Positions 41,173 to 50,402 of a stretch of 64,000 nucleotides of DNA are shown one piece after another; positions within the stretch are counted from its first letter, which is position 1, and each line of letters begins with the position of its first letter. The position numbers were made by a program, and so were the translations under genes. A model generated the notes under the pieces. The model worked only from the letters and a program-made list of their open reading frames with translations. It was not told the DNA's origin and did not search any database. The DNA is from G958296245 sp963664035. Its GTDB lineage: Bacteria > Chloroflexota > Dehalococcoidia > Lucifugimonadales > G958296245. The stretch lies in assembly GCA_963664035.2 (NCBI GenBank), contig OY760867.2, positions 3,038,001-3,102,000 on the forward strand, read 5' to 3'.

Positions 41173-41778
41173 TTAGTCAGAGTCTTCCAACACTTCTAGG
41201 AACCTGCGCATCATTGCGGCACTGGCGTCTTGCATGGCATTGTCCATTCGCCAAGGGCTTTCGAGGCAGTCAATAACCGGCTTGTAGTCACGGTTCGTGG
41301 TAGTTGATCTGAAAGTGCAAACCTCTTTCTGGGTGTCTACGATCATGATCTTTCGCCAAGTTCCATCAGGAACCTAAATTATCATGAAGAGAGGCACCCT
41401 GCCCCAATCGGATTCACCGCTATTGCAGGTTATAGTGTCGAACACTTCCAGCCTCTCATGAGATCCCAGTGTTCTCGAATCGATTATTGTGTTCTCAGTG
41501 CCGCGGTGTCGGACTTGCCGATCATCGTATCTGTCATCAAGCATCCCCCTATCTCCAGCTTGTCGCAAGAGATGTAATCCCATTTGGACGGGAATCGTCC
41601 AGAACCCACTCTCCCGCATCCTATAGAATCGCCTGTTTGAGCCACTCGGATAAAGCGTCCTCCAGGACAGACAATAGTATGGTCTAGGAGGAACGTCCAG
41701 ACGCCTCTGCAAAAGCAAACTAATCGGGGTCCGATTATGCTGGGCATTTACCCTGCGAATCTCATCATATTTTGCCAT
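41173..41778 (-). pseudogene. Hypothetical gene interrupted by an in-frame TAG
   Basis: An ATG at 41776-41778 opens 134 codons (MAKYDEIRRVNAQ..., ending GRVPLFMII), then TAG at 41374-41376. The same frame continues without a break for another 67 codons (VPDGTWRKIMIVDTQKEVCT... to FLEVLEDSD) and a TAA at 41173-41175. Composition is lower in GC than the neighbours. I recognise no domain; the acidic C-terminus and WRK..VDT texture look like real protein. Either a nonsense mutation in a recently acquired gene or two separate pieces. Confidence 0.5.
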
Positions 41779-41868
41779 CGTATCCTTATACCTCCATGTC
41801 TAAGCGCGATGACGTGCCATTTACAGCTAGTGAAAACGACTGCACGGCAAGTAGCCAAGTGCCGGGCG

Positions 41869-42936
41869 TCAGCCGGTCGGCTGGGGGCCGGACACGTCGC
41901 CGACGCCGACGAGCTCCAGCTCCTTGGCGCGGTGGCAGCTCACGGAGTGGCCTGGGGCGATCTCCTCGAGGACGGGAGTAACCTCGCGGCAGACGTCGGT
42001 GGCGAAGGGGCACCGGGGGTGGAAGTAGCAGCCGCTCGGAGGGTCGGCCGGGTTGGCCACCTCGCCGCTGAGGAGGGTGCGTGTGGCCTGGCGGGCCCGC
42101 GGGTCCGGGATGGGCGCCGCCGACAGCAGCGCCGCGGTGTACGGGTGCTTCGGGTTGGCGTACAGCTCCTCCGTCTCGGCGACCTCGACGATCTTGCCGA
42201 CGTACATCACGACGACGCGGTCGGCTATCTGCTTGACGACGCTCAGGTCGTGCGCCACGAACAGGTATGTCAGGCTAAGCTCTTCCTGGAGGTCCATAAG
42301 CAGGTTGATGACCTGCGCCTGCACGGAGACGTCGAGCGCGGAGACGGGCTCGTCCGCGACGACGAGGCGCGGATTGAGCGCCAGCGCCCTCGCGATCCCG
42401 ATGCGCTGCCTCTCGCCGCCGCTGAAGGCGTGCGGGAACCGGCGCATGTACTCCGGGCGCAGCCCAACCAGCCGCATGAGCTCGGCCACCCGGTCCGCGC
42501 GGTCGTTGCCGGACTTCATGCCGTGGACGAATAGGGGCTCCCCCACGATGTCGAACAGCGTCATCCTGGGGTTGAGCGACGAGAAGGGGTCCTGGAAGAT
42601 CATCTGCATCTCCCTGCGCAGGGAGCGGAGCTCGCCGCCGGGTAGAGACGCAATGTCCACCGTCCGGTCGTCGCTGGTGCGGAAGATGATCTCCCCTTCG
42701 GTGACGTCGTAGGCGCGGAGCACGCAGCGGGCGGTCGTCGTCTTGCCGCAACCGCTCTCGCCCACGAGGCCGAGGGTCTCGCCCTCGTGGAGGTCGAAGG
42801 TCACGTCGTCCACCGCCCGGACGTGTCCGACGGTGCGCTTCAGGAAGCCCTTCTGTATCGGGAAGAACTTCTTCAGCCCCTTCACTTCCAGGAGCTTGCC
42901 GTTCTCTTCCGGCTGGGTCGCGTTCGAATCATCCAT
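41869..42936 (-). CDS. oppF: Peptide ABC transporter ATP-binding protein (OppF-type)
   Basis: 355 residues. Walker A LVGESGCGKTTTARC, signature AFSGGERQRIGIARALALNP, Walker B LVVADEPVSALDVS and H-loop LFVAHDLSV. The C-terminal oligopeptide extension has HPYTAALLSAAPIPDP and a cysteine cluster (CYFHPRCPFATDVC) typical of OppF/DppF, which can bind a 4Fe-4S group. Fifth and last gene of the operon, overlapping oppD by eight bases. Provides ATP hydrolysis for peptide uptake. Confidence 0.93.
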   Translation of the reverse strand: MDDSNATQPEENGKLLEVKGLKKFFPIQKGFLKRTVGHVRAVDDVTFDLHEGETLGLVGESGCGKTTTARCVLRAYDVTEGEIIFRTSDDRTVDIASLPGGELRSLRREMQMIFQDPFSSLNPRMTLFDIVGEPLFVHGMKSGNDRADRVAELMRLVGLRPEYMRRFPHAFSGGERQRIGIARALALNPRLVVADEPVSALDVSVQAQVINLLMDLQEELSLTYLFVAHDLSVVKQIADRVVVMYVGKIVEVAETEELYANPKHPYTAALLSAAPIPDPRARQATRTLLSGEVANPADPPSGCYFHPRCPFATDVCREVTPVLEEIAPGHSVSCHRAKELELVGVGDVSGPQPTG

Positions 42937-44035
42937 CGTTCTGGGCCTCTGCGGCGCCGTTGGTCGATACGGGTGTCCCCTGCGCGTCGTGGTAGAGGAA
43001 GCACCTCACGAGGTGGGCCTCCTCCAGCGGCAGGAACAGGGGCGGGTCCTGGTCGCATACGCCCGGCATGAAGCTGGGGCACCTGGGATTGAAGGTGCAG
43101 CCGGGCGGGCGGTTGAACGGGTGCGGTATCGAACCGGCTATCGGCTGCATCCTCTCGCCGCGCTTCGAGTAGATACTCGGTATGGAGGTGAGCAGCGAGG
43201 TGGTGTACGGGTGCTTGGGGTTGTGGAACATGGCGTCCGCGGGCCCGAACTCGACGCCGCGTCCCAGGTACATGACCAGCACGTCGTCCGCCATCTCCGC
43301 TATGACGCCCAGGTCGTGCGTGATGAGCATGATCGCCATGCCCTGGCTCTCCTGCAGCTCGCGCAGCAGGTCGAGGATCTGGGCCTGCGTGGTCACGTCC
43401 AGCGCCGTGGTCGGCTCGTCGGCGATTAGCAGCTTGGGCTCGCAGGAGATGGCCATGGCAATCATGGCGCGCTGCCGGATGCCGCCGCTTAGCTGGTGCG
43501 AGAACTCGTCGATGCGCTGCTGCGGGTTCGATATGCCCACCATGCCCAGCAATTCTATGGCCCACTCGCGGGCCTCTCTCTTGCTGTAGCCGCCGTGCGA
43601 CTGGATGGCCTCGATCATCTGGTTGCCGATCGTATGGACCGGGCTGAACGAGGTCATCGGCTCCTGGAATATCAGCGAGATGTCCGCCCACCGCACGGCC
43701 CGCATGGGGCCGCTGTTGGGACCCAGCGACGCCAGGTCCACGGCGTCGTCCGGATCGTTCTCCGGCTCCAGCCGCAACTCCACGGAGCCGTTGACGATCC
43801 GGCCCGGCCTGTCGAGGATCTGCAGGATCGCCCGGCCGACCGTGCTCTTGCCGCAGCCGCTCTCTCCTACGACGCCCAGGGTGCGGCCCGGCAGGATGTC
43901 GAATGAGACGCCGTCGACGGCGCGCACGAGGCCCTCGTCCGTGGGGAAGTGGACCTCCAGGTCCGTCACGGAGAGAAGGGGCGTTCCCCGGCCGGCGGCA
44001 GTGTCCGGCCTACTGGCTGTAGGGGTCTGCCGCAT
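42929..44035 (-). CDS. oppD: Peptide ABC transporter ATP-binding protein (OppD-type)
   Basis: 368 residues. Walker A VVGESGCGKSTVGRAIL, signature HQLSGGIRQRAMIAMAISCEP, Walker B LLIADEPTTALDVTTQ, H-loop MLITHDLGV. C-terminal extension with HPYTTSLLTSIPSI and the CTFNPRCPSFMPGVC cysteine cluster. Overlaps oppC by 26 bases upstream and oppF by eight downstream. Works as heterodimer with OppF at the cytoplasmic face. Confidence 0.93.
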   Translation of the reverse strand: MRQTPTASRPDTAAGRGTPLLSVTDLEVHFPTDEGLVRAVDGVSFDILPGRTLGVVGESGCGKSTVGRAILQILDRPGRIVNGSVELRLEPENDPDDAVDLASLGPNSGPMRAVRWADISLIFQEPMTSFSPVHTIGNQMIEAIQSHGGYSKREAREWAIELLGMVGISNPQQRIDEFSHQLSGGIRQRAMIAMAISCEPKLLIADEPTTALDVTTQAQILDLLRELQESQGMAIMLITHDLGVIAEMADDVLVMYLGRGVEFGPADAMFHNPKHPYTTSLLTSIPSIYSKRGERMQPIAGSIPHPFNRPPGCTFNPRCPSFMPGVCDQDPPLFLPLEEAHLVRCFLYHDAQGTPVSTNGAAEAQNDG

Positions 44036-45143
44036 CCCGTATTCCGTCTCCCATGAAGTTGAAGGCGAGCACGGCGACCGTGACCGCGATGGCGGGCATC
44101 ATCAGCCACTGGTAGAGCGCCACCGACTGCAGGTTCTGGGCGGCCTGCAACAGTACGCCGTAGCTGATGGCGGGGGCCTGGAGACCCAGGCCGAGGAAGC
44201 TCAGGGCCGTCTCGGCGATGATCATGCCGGGGATGGCCAGGGTGAGCACCGTGATGATGTGACTGGCGAACGACGGCACCATGTGCCGGAAGATGACCCT
44301 GGCGGTGGAGGCGCCTGCGAGCCTTGCGGCCATGACGAACTCCTCCTCGCGCATGGCGAGGAACCTGCCGCGCACGACGCGCGCGGTGTCGGTCCAGGCG
44401 AATAGCGAGATGACGATGGTGATGGCGAAGTAGAGCTTCAGGGGCCCCCACTCGCGCGGCACGGCGGCGGCCAAGGCCATCCACAGCGGCAGGGTGGGGA
44501 CGGCGCGGACGATCTCTATCATGCGCTGGATGACCGTGTCCGTTATCCCGCCGAAGAAGCCGGATACCCCGCCCAGGGAGACGCCCAGCAGCAGGCTGAT
44601 GCCGACGCCAACCAGTCCGATGGACATCGAGACGCGGGTGGCGTACATCAGCCGCGACCACATGTCGCGCCCCAGCCTGTCGGTGCCCAGGACGTAGGGG
44701 CCCGCCCTGTCGTAGCCTTCCGGGATGCCCATCAGGTGCCGGTCGGTCTTCATGAACCCCAGGAACTTGTACTCGAAGCCGCGTACGAAGAAGTGGACCG
44801 GGATCTTGTCGTCAGGGTCGGTCTCGTACTCGCGTAGGAAAGTCTCGCGATTGATGCCGCCGGAGACTGCCTTGACGTGGGGGTGGAACCCGCCGTCGAA
44901 CCAGTGGATCGTCTGAGGCGCCAGGTATCCGAGGCTCGTCTCGATGTCCTCCGGGTGGGCCATCGAGAAGAACTCGGCCGCCACTGCGATCACGTATAGG
45001 AAAAGGAGCACGTAGGCCGCAACCATCGCCGCGCGGTGCTTCTTGAAGCGCCACCACATGAGCTGCCACTGCGACGCGACGAATACGCGCTCTTCTTCTG
45101 TGACCGCTGCCTGCTGCTGCGTCGGTACGACTGCCTGTGCCAT
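44010..45143 (-). CDS. oppC: Peptide ABC transporter permease (OppC-type)
   Basis: 377 residues, longer than usual (about 300) because ~100 residues (EFSMAHPEDIETSLGYLAPQ onward) are inserted between helix 1 and the core, probably outside the membrane. N-terminal OppC domain with RFKKHRAAMVAAYVLLFLYV; then LGTDRLGRDMWSRLMYATRV, the C-subunit motif, and the EAA loop LAGASTARVIFRHMVP. Six helices in total. Forms the channel with OppB. Confidence 0.92.
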   Translation of the reverse strand: MAQAVVPTQQQAAVTEEERVFVASQWQLMWWRFKKHRAAMVAAYVLLFLYVIAVAAEFFSMAHPEDIETSLGYLAPQTIHWFDGGFHPHVKAVSGGINRETFLREYETDPDDKIPVHFFVRGFEYKFLGFMKTDRHLMGIPEGYDRAGPYVLGTDRLGRDMWSRLMYATRVSMSIGLVGVGISLLLGVSLGGVSGFFGGITDTVIQRMIEIVRAVPTLPLWMALAAAVPREWGPLKLYFAITIVISLFAWTDTARVVRGRFLAMREEEFVMAARLAGASTARVIFRHMVPSFASHIITVLTLAIPGMIIAETALSFLGLGLQAPAISYGVLLQAAQNLQSVALYQWLMMPAIAVTVAVLAFNFMGDGIRDAADPYSQ

Positions 45144-45146
45144 TTC

Positions 45147-46154
45147 CTACGAAATCCTTATCCGCGGATCGACGACGACCAATAATATATCGGAGAGCAA
45201 CGTCCCGATGACGGTCATGACGCCGAGCAGCAGGATTATGCTGGACGCCAGGAAGAGGTCCTGGGTGAACAGGCTCTGGAGCAGCACGGGCCCCAGCGTG
45301 GGCAGGCTCAGGACGACCGATACGATGATGCTTCCGGAGATGAGATAGGGCAGCAGGTAGCCGATGGTGCTCACCAGCGGGTTCAGCGCGACCCGTACCG
45401 GGTACTTCATGATGAGCCGCCACTCGGCGAGCCCCTTGGCTCGGGCGGTGACCACGTAGGGCTTCCGAAGCTCGTCCAGCAGGTTGGCGCGCATCACGCG
45501 GATCAGCCCGGCCGTGCCGGACGTGCCCAGGATCAGCGCGGGTATCCACAGGTGGGTGAACAGGTCCCATGCTCGCGCCAGGGACCACGCCGCCGACACG
45601 TACTCGGGCGAGAACAGCCCCCCCACGCTGAAGTGGAAGTAGACGAAGGCCAGGTACATCAGGATGAGGGCCAGCAGGAAGTCGGGCGTGGCCAGGCCCA
45701 GGAAGCCTACGAACGTAAAGGAGTAGTCGGCCACCGAGCGCTGCTTGACCGCGGTATATATGCCGATCGGTATCGCGAGCGCCCACGTGAACACGACCGT
45801 CGCCCCGGCAAGCACGACGGTTAGGAATAGACGGTCCTTGATGACTTCCCAGATCGGCAGCCGGTACTCGAGGGCCTGGCCGAACCTTCCCCGCAGCACC
45901 CTTCCGATCCACTTGAGGTACTGGATGTAGACCGGCCTGTCCAGGCCGTAGAGCTGCCTCAGGGCCTCCTTGCGCTCCAGCAGCCCCGCCGCGGACTGCC
46001 TCTGGACGCCCCCGAAGCCCTCCTCGATCTGCCTCTGGATGTAGCTGTCGACGTAGTCGCCCGCCGGCAACTGGATGATCATGAACGAGAATATCGATAT
46101 GGAAAAGATCGTGAATATCGCGAGGACTGTGCGCCGGACGAGGAAGGCTACCAT
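45147..46154 (-). CDS. oppB: Peptide ABC transporter permease (OppB-type)
   Basis: 335 residues. N-terminal helix VRRTVLAIFTIFSISIFSFM with LPAGDY after it as in OppB; QLYGLDRPVYIQYLKWIGRV is the conserved pre-channel block; EAA loop TARAKGLAEWRLIMKYPVRV. Six helices. Three bases separate it from oppC. A 16-bp-stem hairpin stands between this gene and the binding protein gene. Confidence 0.93.
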   Translation of the reverse strand: MVAFLVRRTVLAIFTIFSISIFSFMIIQLPAGDYVDSYIQRQIEEGFGGVQRQSAAGLLERKEALRQLYGLDRPVYIQYLKWIGRVLRGRFGQALEYRLPIWEVIKDRLFLTVVLAGATVVFTWALAIPIGIYTAVKQRSVADYSFTFVGFLGLATPDFLLALILMYLAFVYFHFSVGGLFSPEYVSAAWSLARAWDLFTHLWIPALILGTSGTAGLIRVMRANLLDELRKPYVVTARAKGLAEWRLIMKYPVRVALNPLVSTIGYLLPYLISGSIIVSVVLSLPTLGPVLLQSLFTQDLFLASSIILLLGVMTVIGTLLSDILLVVVDPRIRIS

Positions 46155-46257
46155 CTCAGCACGTGCTCCTCGGCGTATCGCTCATGCGGGGCCGCGTATC
46201 GGTAGCCTCGGGGTAGTCCAAAGCGCGTGGCCTTCTCCGGTCGATTGGGGCGTTGTC

Positions 46258-46295
46258 CCGGCGGCCGGAGCGGGTCGTTCCGCTCCGGCCGCCGG
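46258..46295. terminator. Strong intercistronic hairpin between binding-protein and permease genes
   Basis: Perfect 16-bp GC-rich stem, arms CCGGCGGCCGGAGCGG and CCGCTCCGGCCGCCGG, six-base loop GTCGTT. Located 21 bases after the binding-protein stop and 103 bases before oppB. Such hairpins protect the upstream mRNA end or partly stop transcription so the binding protein exceeds the channel subunits. No T-tract on the minus strand. Confidence 0.75.
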
Positions 46296-46316
46296 TCTAT
46301 GTGAGCTTAGGGTCGT

Positions 46317-48491
46317 CTAGTAGCCCGCGTCGTTCTTGCCGTCGATGAAGAACCACTGGTCCGGCCTCTGCTCCACAGGGATGTGGGAGATGTCCGGCAC
46401 CCCTATGGGGGTGTTCCGGAAGTTGTTCTTCACCACCAGCACGCCCATGAAGCCAGGGGCCGCGTGGTTCAGGGTGATGCCGAGAGCGTTCTCGATCTGG
46501 AGCATGAAGCCCCTCTGGTACTGCTCTTTGCGGTCGCCCTTCTTCAGGGGCTGCGTCTCGAGGGCGATCTCGTTCAGCTCCACGAGCGGCCCGAACGGCG
46601 CGACGCCCTGCTCGCCGTCGGTCTCGTGCCACAGCCCAACCGCAGGCGCTATGTCTGCATAGCTCTGCAACGCGGCGTACGGCTGGCGGCCCGAGGGGGC
46701 GCCCGAGAGCATCGTCATGTTCAGGTTCTTCTCGCGCCGGTCGGCGTACAGGCTGACGTCCATCGGGTTGATCGCGAGCTTGACGCCGACGTTCTCGGCC
46801 CACTGGGCCCTCAGCAGGTCGGCCATTCCGCAGTAGTTGGCGAAGTAGCCGGTCACGCATCCGACCTCGATCGTGAGCGCCCCCCCGCCGTCCGCGCGAA
46901 GCCTGAAGCCGGACGAGTCCTTCTCCGTCAGACCGACGCTGTCCAGCATCGCGTTGGCCTGGTCGACGTCGAGGTAGTTCCACAGCGTGTCGTACTTCTC
47001 GCCGAGGTAGAAGCCGTGAGACGGAAGCGGCGACGCGTTGCGGATGTAGCCCATGCCCTGGAAGAATGCCTCGTAGAAGCCCTCCCTGTCCGTGGCAATG
47101 GCCATCGCCTGCCTGAACTCGGTCGTGTTGAACAGCTCGTTGATGTACTCATCCTCGGCGTAGGTCAGGTTCCAGGTGAACCCGGTGCCGCCGGGGTGGT
47201 CCGTGAGCTGGACCCTGTAGTTGCCTACGTCCTGCGAGGCGACCAGCAGAGGCAGCTTGTCGAGGCCGACGTGCCGGCGCTGGTAGTCTACGTCGCCGCG
47301 CATCGCCCTGAGGGCGAGCACCTCGGTGTCGGTGAAGAGCGACATGACGATCTTGTCGATGTAGGGAAGCTGGTTGCCTTCCTGGTCGACCACCCAGTAG
47401 TAGGGATTCCGCTCGAGCTCCCAAGTCTGCTCCGTGGGAGGCACCGTGACCCTCCACGGGCCTACCATGGGCACCTCCGTGTTCCTGTGGGTGTCCGCCT
47501 TGGCTAGGAAGAGCGCCGCCCAGCTCTCGTACTCGCCCTCCGCGACCCACTTCTCGATCTGTTCTTTATCGCCGTAGTCCATGTGGAACTGCGACAGGTA
47601 GTGCTTCGGGTAGGCGATCGAGCCTCCGGCCTGCGTCCAGATGTTGATCTCGCCCACTCCAGGACTCGCCAGCTCGTCCAAGAACGCAGGGGTGGGATTG
47701 TCGAAGTGGTACCTGATCGTGTACTGGTCTATCTTCTCGAACCGCGGCGCGAAACCGGACCCGCCGGCTCCGCCTCCGCCGATGGAACCCTTCCTGCCAG
47801 GGTTGATCGTCTCGTTCTCGATCACGTCCAGCTTGGCGAACTCGAAGTCATCCGCCGTGAAGGGCGCGCCGTCGGACCACTTCATCCCCTCCCTCAGGTA
47901 GAGGGTGAAGACGGTATCGTCCTCGTTGACCTCCCACGCCTTGGCGATGTTCGGGTAGATGTCGACGCCGTTCGTGTCCCACATCAGTATGTGGTCCGGG
48001 GTGAGGCGGTTCATGTTCTCGTTGTCGTTCGGGCCGGTGAAGCCGCGGCGCCACGTGCCGCCGTAGTCGCCCACGCGCTCGACGGTGGGGATAACCATCG
48101 GCTCATTGGGCAGCCTATCCTCGACCGGCGGCAGCTCGCCAGCGGCTACCATGGCCGCCATCAGCGGCGACTCGCCGTAGCTGGTGGGAGCCGGGCCGGT
48201 ATAGACGAAGCTGTGGAGGTCCTCGCCGAAGAACTCGCGCTCGATGCCTCTGCCCTCCACCGGCACCTCGACGATCTTCTCAACCTCCTTGACCACCTCC
48301 ACCTCTTTCACCACCTCAACTTCCTTGACGACCTCCACCTCCTTCACAACCTCCACCGGCACCTCCACCTCCTTGATGACCTCGACCTCCTTCACGACCT
48401 CGACGGTCTCGGTCCCGCAGGCGATGGCCAGCGTCGCCACGAGCCCCGCCACCAGGACGAGCAATGCCTTCCAGCTAGATGTTCGGCTCAT
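46317..48491 (-). CDS. oppA: Peptide-binding lipoprotein, SBP family 5
   Basis: 724 residues. Signal peptide with lipobox LVATLAIAC (Cys25), so anchored to the membrane surface. After the Cys is a long charged linker of EVVKEVEV repeats (about 30-75) seen in Chloroflexota binding proteins, probably a rigid coiled spacer. The binding domain has GMKWSDGAPFTADDFEFA, the SBP_bac_5 signature, and Trp/Tyr-rich peptide-pocket blocks. First gene of the five-gene uptake operon; MITE C copy 3 lies 158 bases upstream of the start. Confidence 0.94.
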   Translation of the reverse strand: MSRTSSWKALLVLVAGLVATLAIACGTETVEVVKEVEVIKEVEVPVEVVKEVEVVKEVEVVKEVEVVKEVEKIVEVPVEGRGIEREFFGEDLHSFVYTGPAPTSYGESPLMAAMVAAGELPPVEDRLPNEPMVIPTVERVGDYGGTWRRGFTGPNDNENMNRLTPDHILMWDTNGVDIYPNIAKAWEVNEDDTVFTLYLREGMKWSDGAPFTADDFEFAKLDVIENETINPGRKGSIGGGGAGGSGFAPRFEKIDQYTIRYHFDNPTPAFLDELASPGVGEINIWTQAGGSIAYPKHYLSQFHMDYGDKEQIEKWVAEGEYESWAALFLAKADTHRNTEVPMVGPWRVTVPPTEQTWELERNPYYWVVDQEGNQLPYIDKIVMSLFTDTEVLALRAMRGDVDYQRRHVGLDKLPLLVASQDVGNYRVQLTDHPGGTGFTWNLTYAEDEYINELFNTTEFRQAMAIATDREGFYEAFFQGMGYIRNASPLPSHGFYLGEKYDTLWNYLDVDQANAMLDSVGLTEKDSSGFRLRADGGGALTIEVGCVTGYFANYCGMADLLRAQWAENVGVKLAINPMDVSLYADRREKNLNMTMLSGAPSGRQPYAALQSYADIAPAVGLWHETDGEQGVAPFGPLVELNEIALETQPLKKGDRKEQYQRGFMLQIENALGITLNHAAPGFMGVLVVKNNFRNTPIGVPDISHIPVEQRPDQWFFIDGKNDAGY

Positions 48492-48876
48492 TTCAATCCC
48501 TCCTGGGGAAGTGCGCAGCGACTCCCTAATGTCGGCGCATCCATGGCATCCGCGCAGCCTAGCACGGCCATCGTCAGAGAGGCCAACCTCTACAAGCCAA
48601 GGAAGACTACCCTATTGGGCGAGCGCCCGTCAAGACGGGGCGCAATTCGTAACTGTTCAAAGTACGGGAGGGCAGCCACAAGGGCTGCACCCTACGGGAT
48701 GGGAGCTGTATCGTAGGGGCGTCCCTTGTGGGCGCCCTGGACGAGGAACACACCAACTCTGAACAGTTTACCGCAATTCTTGCAGAATACCGATCGGTTT
48801 CAATTGCTACTGGACGGCTTATTTCCGCGTTAAATAGATAGCGAAACCGGAATCGTCAACACCGTCTGGCCCAGCG
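48492..48876. other. Upstream region of the peptide operon
   Basis: 385 bases with no gene. Holds MITE C copy 3 at 48649-48771. An AGGAGG-type ribosome site for oppA is at about 48500-48506 (complement of CCTCCT). No clear promoter boxes between the MITE and the start. Confidence 0.55.
48649..48771 (-). mobile_element. MITE C, copy 3 (123 bp, inverted)
   Basis: Same element as copies 1 and 2 in the other orientation: starts GTAACTGTTCAAAGT, ends ACTCTGAACAGTTTAC. Perfect 8-bp target duplication CGCAATTC at 48641-48648 and 48772-48779. Size equals copy 2. Confidence 0.92.
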
Positions 48877-49437
48877 CTATTCGTCCTCTGCTTCGTCCTC
48901 GGGGTCGCTCTCGTCGAGGGCCGCCCGCGTCTGCTCCAGCGTGTAGAACAGCCACGTCCAGAATAGGCGCTGGGCCTGGTCGGGGTCAGTGGCCCGCAGG
49001 AGCCGGATGGTCAGGTCCTCGTAGGCCGGGTTCTCCTCTCCCAGCTTCACCAGGGGCTTCGACAACTCGGCGACCTTTTCGAGCTCCGTGCCGGGATCGA
49101 CCGAGCCGATGGTGAGAGTGGCCATCGCGACGTCCATGAAGGCTACCCCGTGCGCCAGCCTGGAGCCGCGCCGGCCCGCCAGGGAGCGCGCGTCGTACAG
49201 GCCGTCCTGGGACTCCTCGGCCTCCGCCTCGAGGGTGTCGATACGCCCCTGCGCGCCCTCGATACGCGTCTCGAGGGCGTCTATCTCCGACCGCGCGTCC
49301 GCCAGCTGCGACTCCGTGGCCGCGAGCCTCGACGCCAGGTCGTCGTACTCCTCCTGGGGGATGCCCGACCCGCAGGCCGTCAGCATCGCCATTGCCAGGA
49401 GAAGAGCGCCAACCGCCAGGCCGGTCATGGTTCCCAC
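48877..49437 (-). CDS. Coiled-coil lipoprotein
   Basis: 186 residues. Signal peptide with lipobox MAMLTAC (Cys22 from the first Met; Met4 at 49428 is an alternative start). Residues about 30-75 (DLASRLAATESQLADARSEI) form a Leu/Ala heptad coiled coil; then a globular helical part and a very acidic C-terminus (DESDPEDEAEDE). No family recognised. The nearby convergent-free position and spacing give no operon clue. Confidence 0.75.
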   Translation of the reverse strand: MGTMTGLAVGALLLAMAMLTACGSGIPQEEYDDLASRLAATESQLADARSEIDALETRIEGAQGRIDTLEAEAEESQDGLYDARSLAGRRGSRLAHGVAFMDVAMATLTIGSVDPGTELEKVAELSKPLVKLGEENPAYEDLTIRLLRATDPDQAQRLFWTWLFYTLEQTRAALDESDPEDEAEDE

Positions 49438-49471
49438 GTATCAGCCCCCTCTCTAATCGGGCCGTCGCCGC

Positions 49472-50299
49472 CTAGCCCCACGTCACCACGCGGTCGTCGT
49501 TGGGCGAGATCGCTATGAATATGCCCTGGTTTATCCTGGCGCGCGAGCCGTGGGACTGGGCGATGTCGTGGAACACCTCCGGGTGGAAGATGTAGAGGTC
49601 GCCCTCTCGCGGCCTGATCGTGCATACCTCCGCGCCGGCCACGACCTCCTCCGTGTAGCCCGTCGTGCCCATTGGCTTGCTCTCGTCGTCCTCCGGCGTC
49701 CAGCGACGCCTGAATACGGACAGTTCGCCCCCGGCCTCGGGCATCTGGAAGCAGACGAGGGAGGAGAACTGCGTGGGAAACTGCGAGACCATCCAGCCCT
49801 TGAAGTAGGTCATGGCGCTGTCGCGGTGGAGCGCGCTCGCGTCGCCGTCGAGCATCATGCGGATCACCGCGTCGCCGTAGGGCACGCCGTCCTCGTGCGC
49901 GACGATGACCTGCCGCCCCGGCAGCAGCCTGCCCAGCATCTCGCGCACCATGACGCGCGGGTCCGGCAGGCCGCCGTACAGCAGCTCGAACTTGGCGTCC
50001 GCCAGGCGCGACTCCCTGAAGAAGCCCTCGCGGTCGCTTACGTACTGGCCGAGGCCGGGGCCGACGTACCTGAGCGAGATATCCTCGCCCTCGGCGTTGA
50101 CGAACTCCTTCACGGTCACGAACCGCTCCGGGTCCCGCTCGATCCTGTCGACGACCTCCCGGCAGTGCTCCTCGGCGTAGAACCCCCTGACGATCACCGC
50201 GCCGTACTTCAGGTCGGCCATCTCGTGGAGGATGTCGGGGTAGTCCTCGACGACCCTGTCGGGGGTCGTCAAGACCGCCTCCCACGTTGCGTTTGTCAT
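49472..50299 (-). CDS. 2-oxoglutarate/Fe(II)-type oxygenase
   Basis: 275 residues from ATG 50299, with GGGGGAACC before it; the open frame extends upstream but has no family sequence. Iron ligands fit LHRDSAM (His-x-Asp) and FHPEVFHDIAQ with the 2OG arginine in SRARINQGIF. GDLYIFHPEVFHD is the strand before the second His. Hydroxylates an unknown substrate. It resembles the prolyl-4-hydroxylase/phytanoyl-like double-stranded beta-helix group. Divergent from the GNAT gene. Confidence 0.7.
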   Translation of the reverse strand: MTNATWEAVLTTPDRVVEDYPDILHEMADLKYGAVIVRGFYAEEHCREVVDRIERDPERFVTVKEFVNAEGEDISLRYVGPGLGQYVSDREGFFRESRLADAKFELLYGGLPDPRVMVREMLGRLLPGRQVIVAHEDGVPYGDAVIRMMLDGDASALHRDSAMTYFKGWMVSQFPTQFSSLVCFQMPEAGGELSVFRRRWTPEDDESKPMGTTGYTEEVVAGAEVCTIRPREGDLYIFHPEVFHDIAQSHGSRARINQGIFIAISPNDDRVVTWG

Positions 50300-50402
50300 C
50301 GGTTCCCCCGAGGTTGGAGTCCCGCCGGCGTCTATGCCGCCAGGTTGGCGTATCGTATACTCGGACTCGCCGCGAATCAACCGTGACCGGAGGAGGGGCA
50401 AT

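Noticed and set aside
41374..41376. Stop codon recoded as selenocysteine
   Set aside because: It is TAG, whereas selenocysteine insertion uses TGA; no SECIS-like hairpin sought beyond this.
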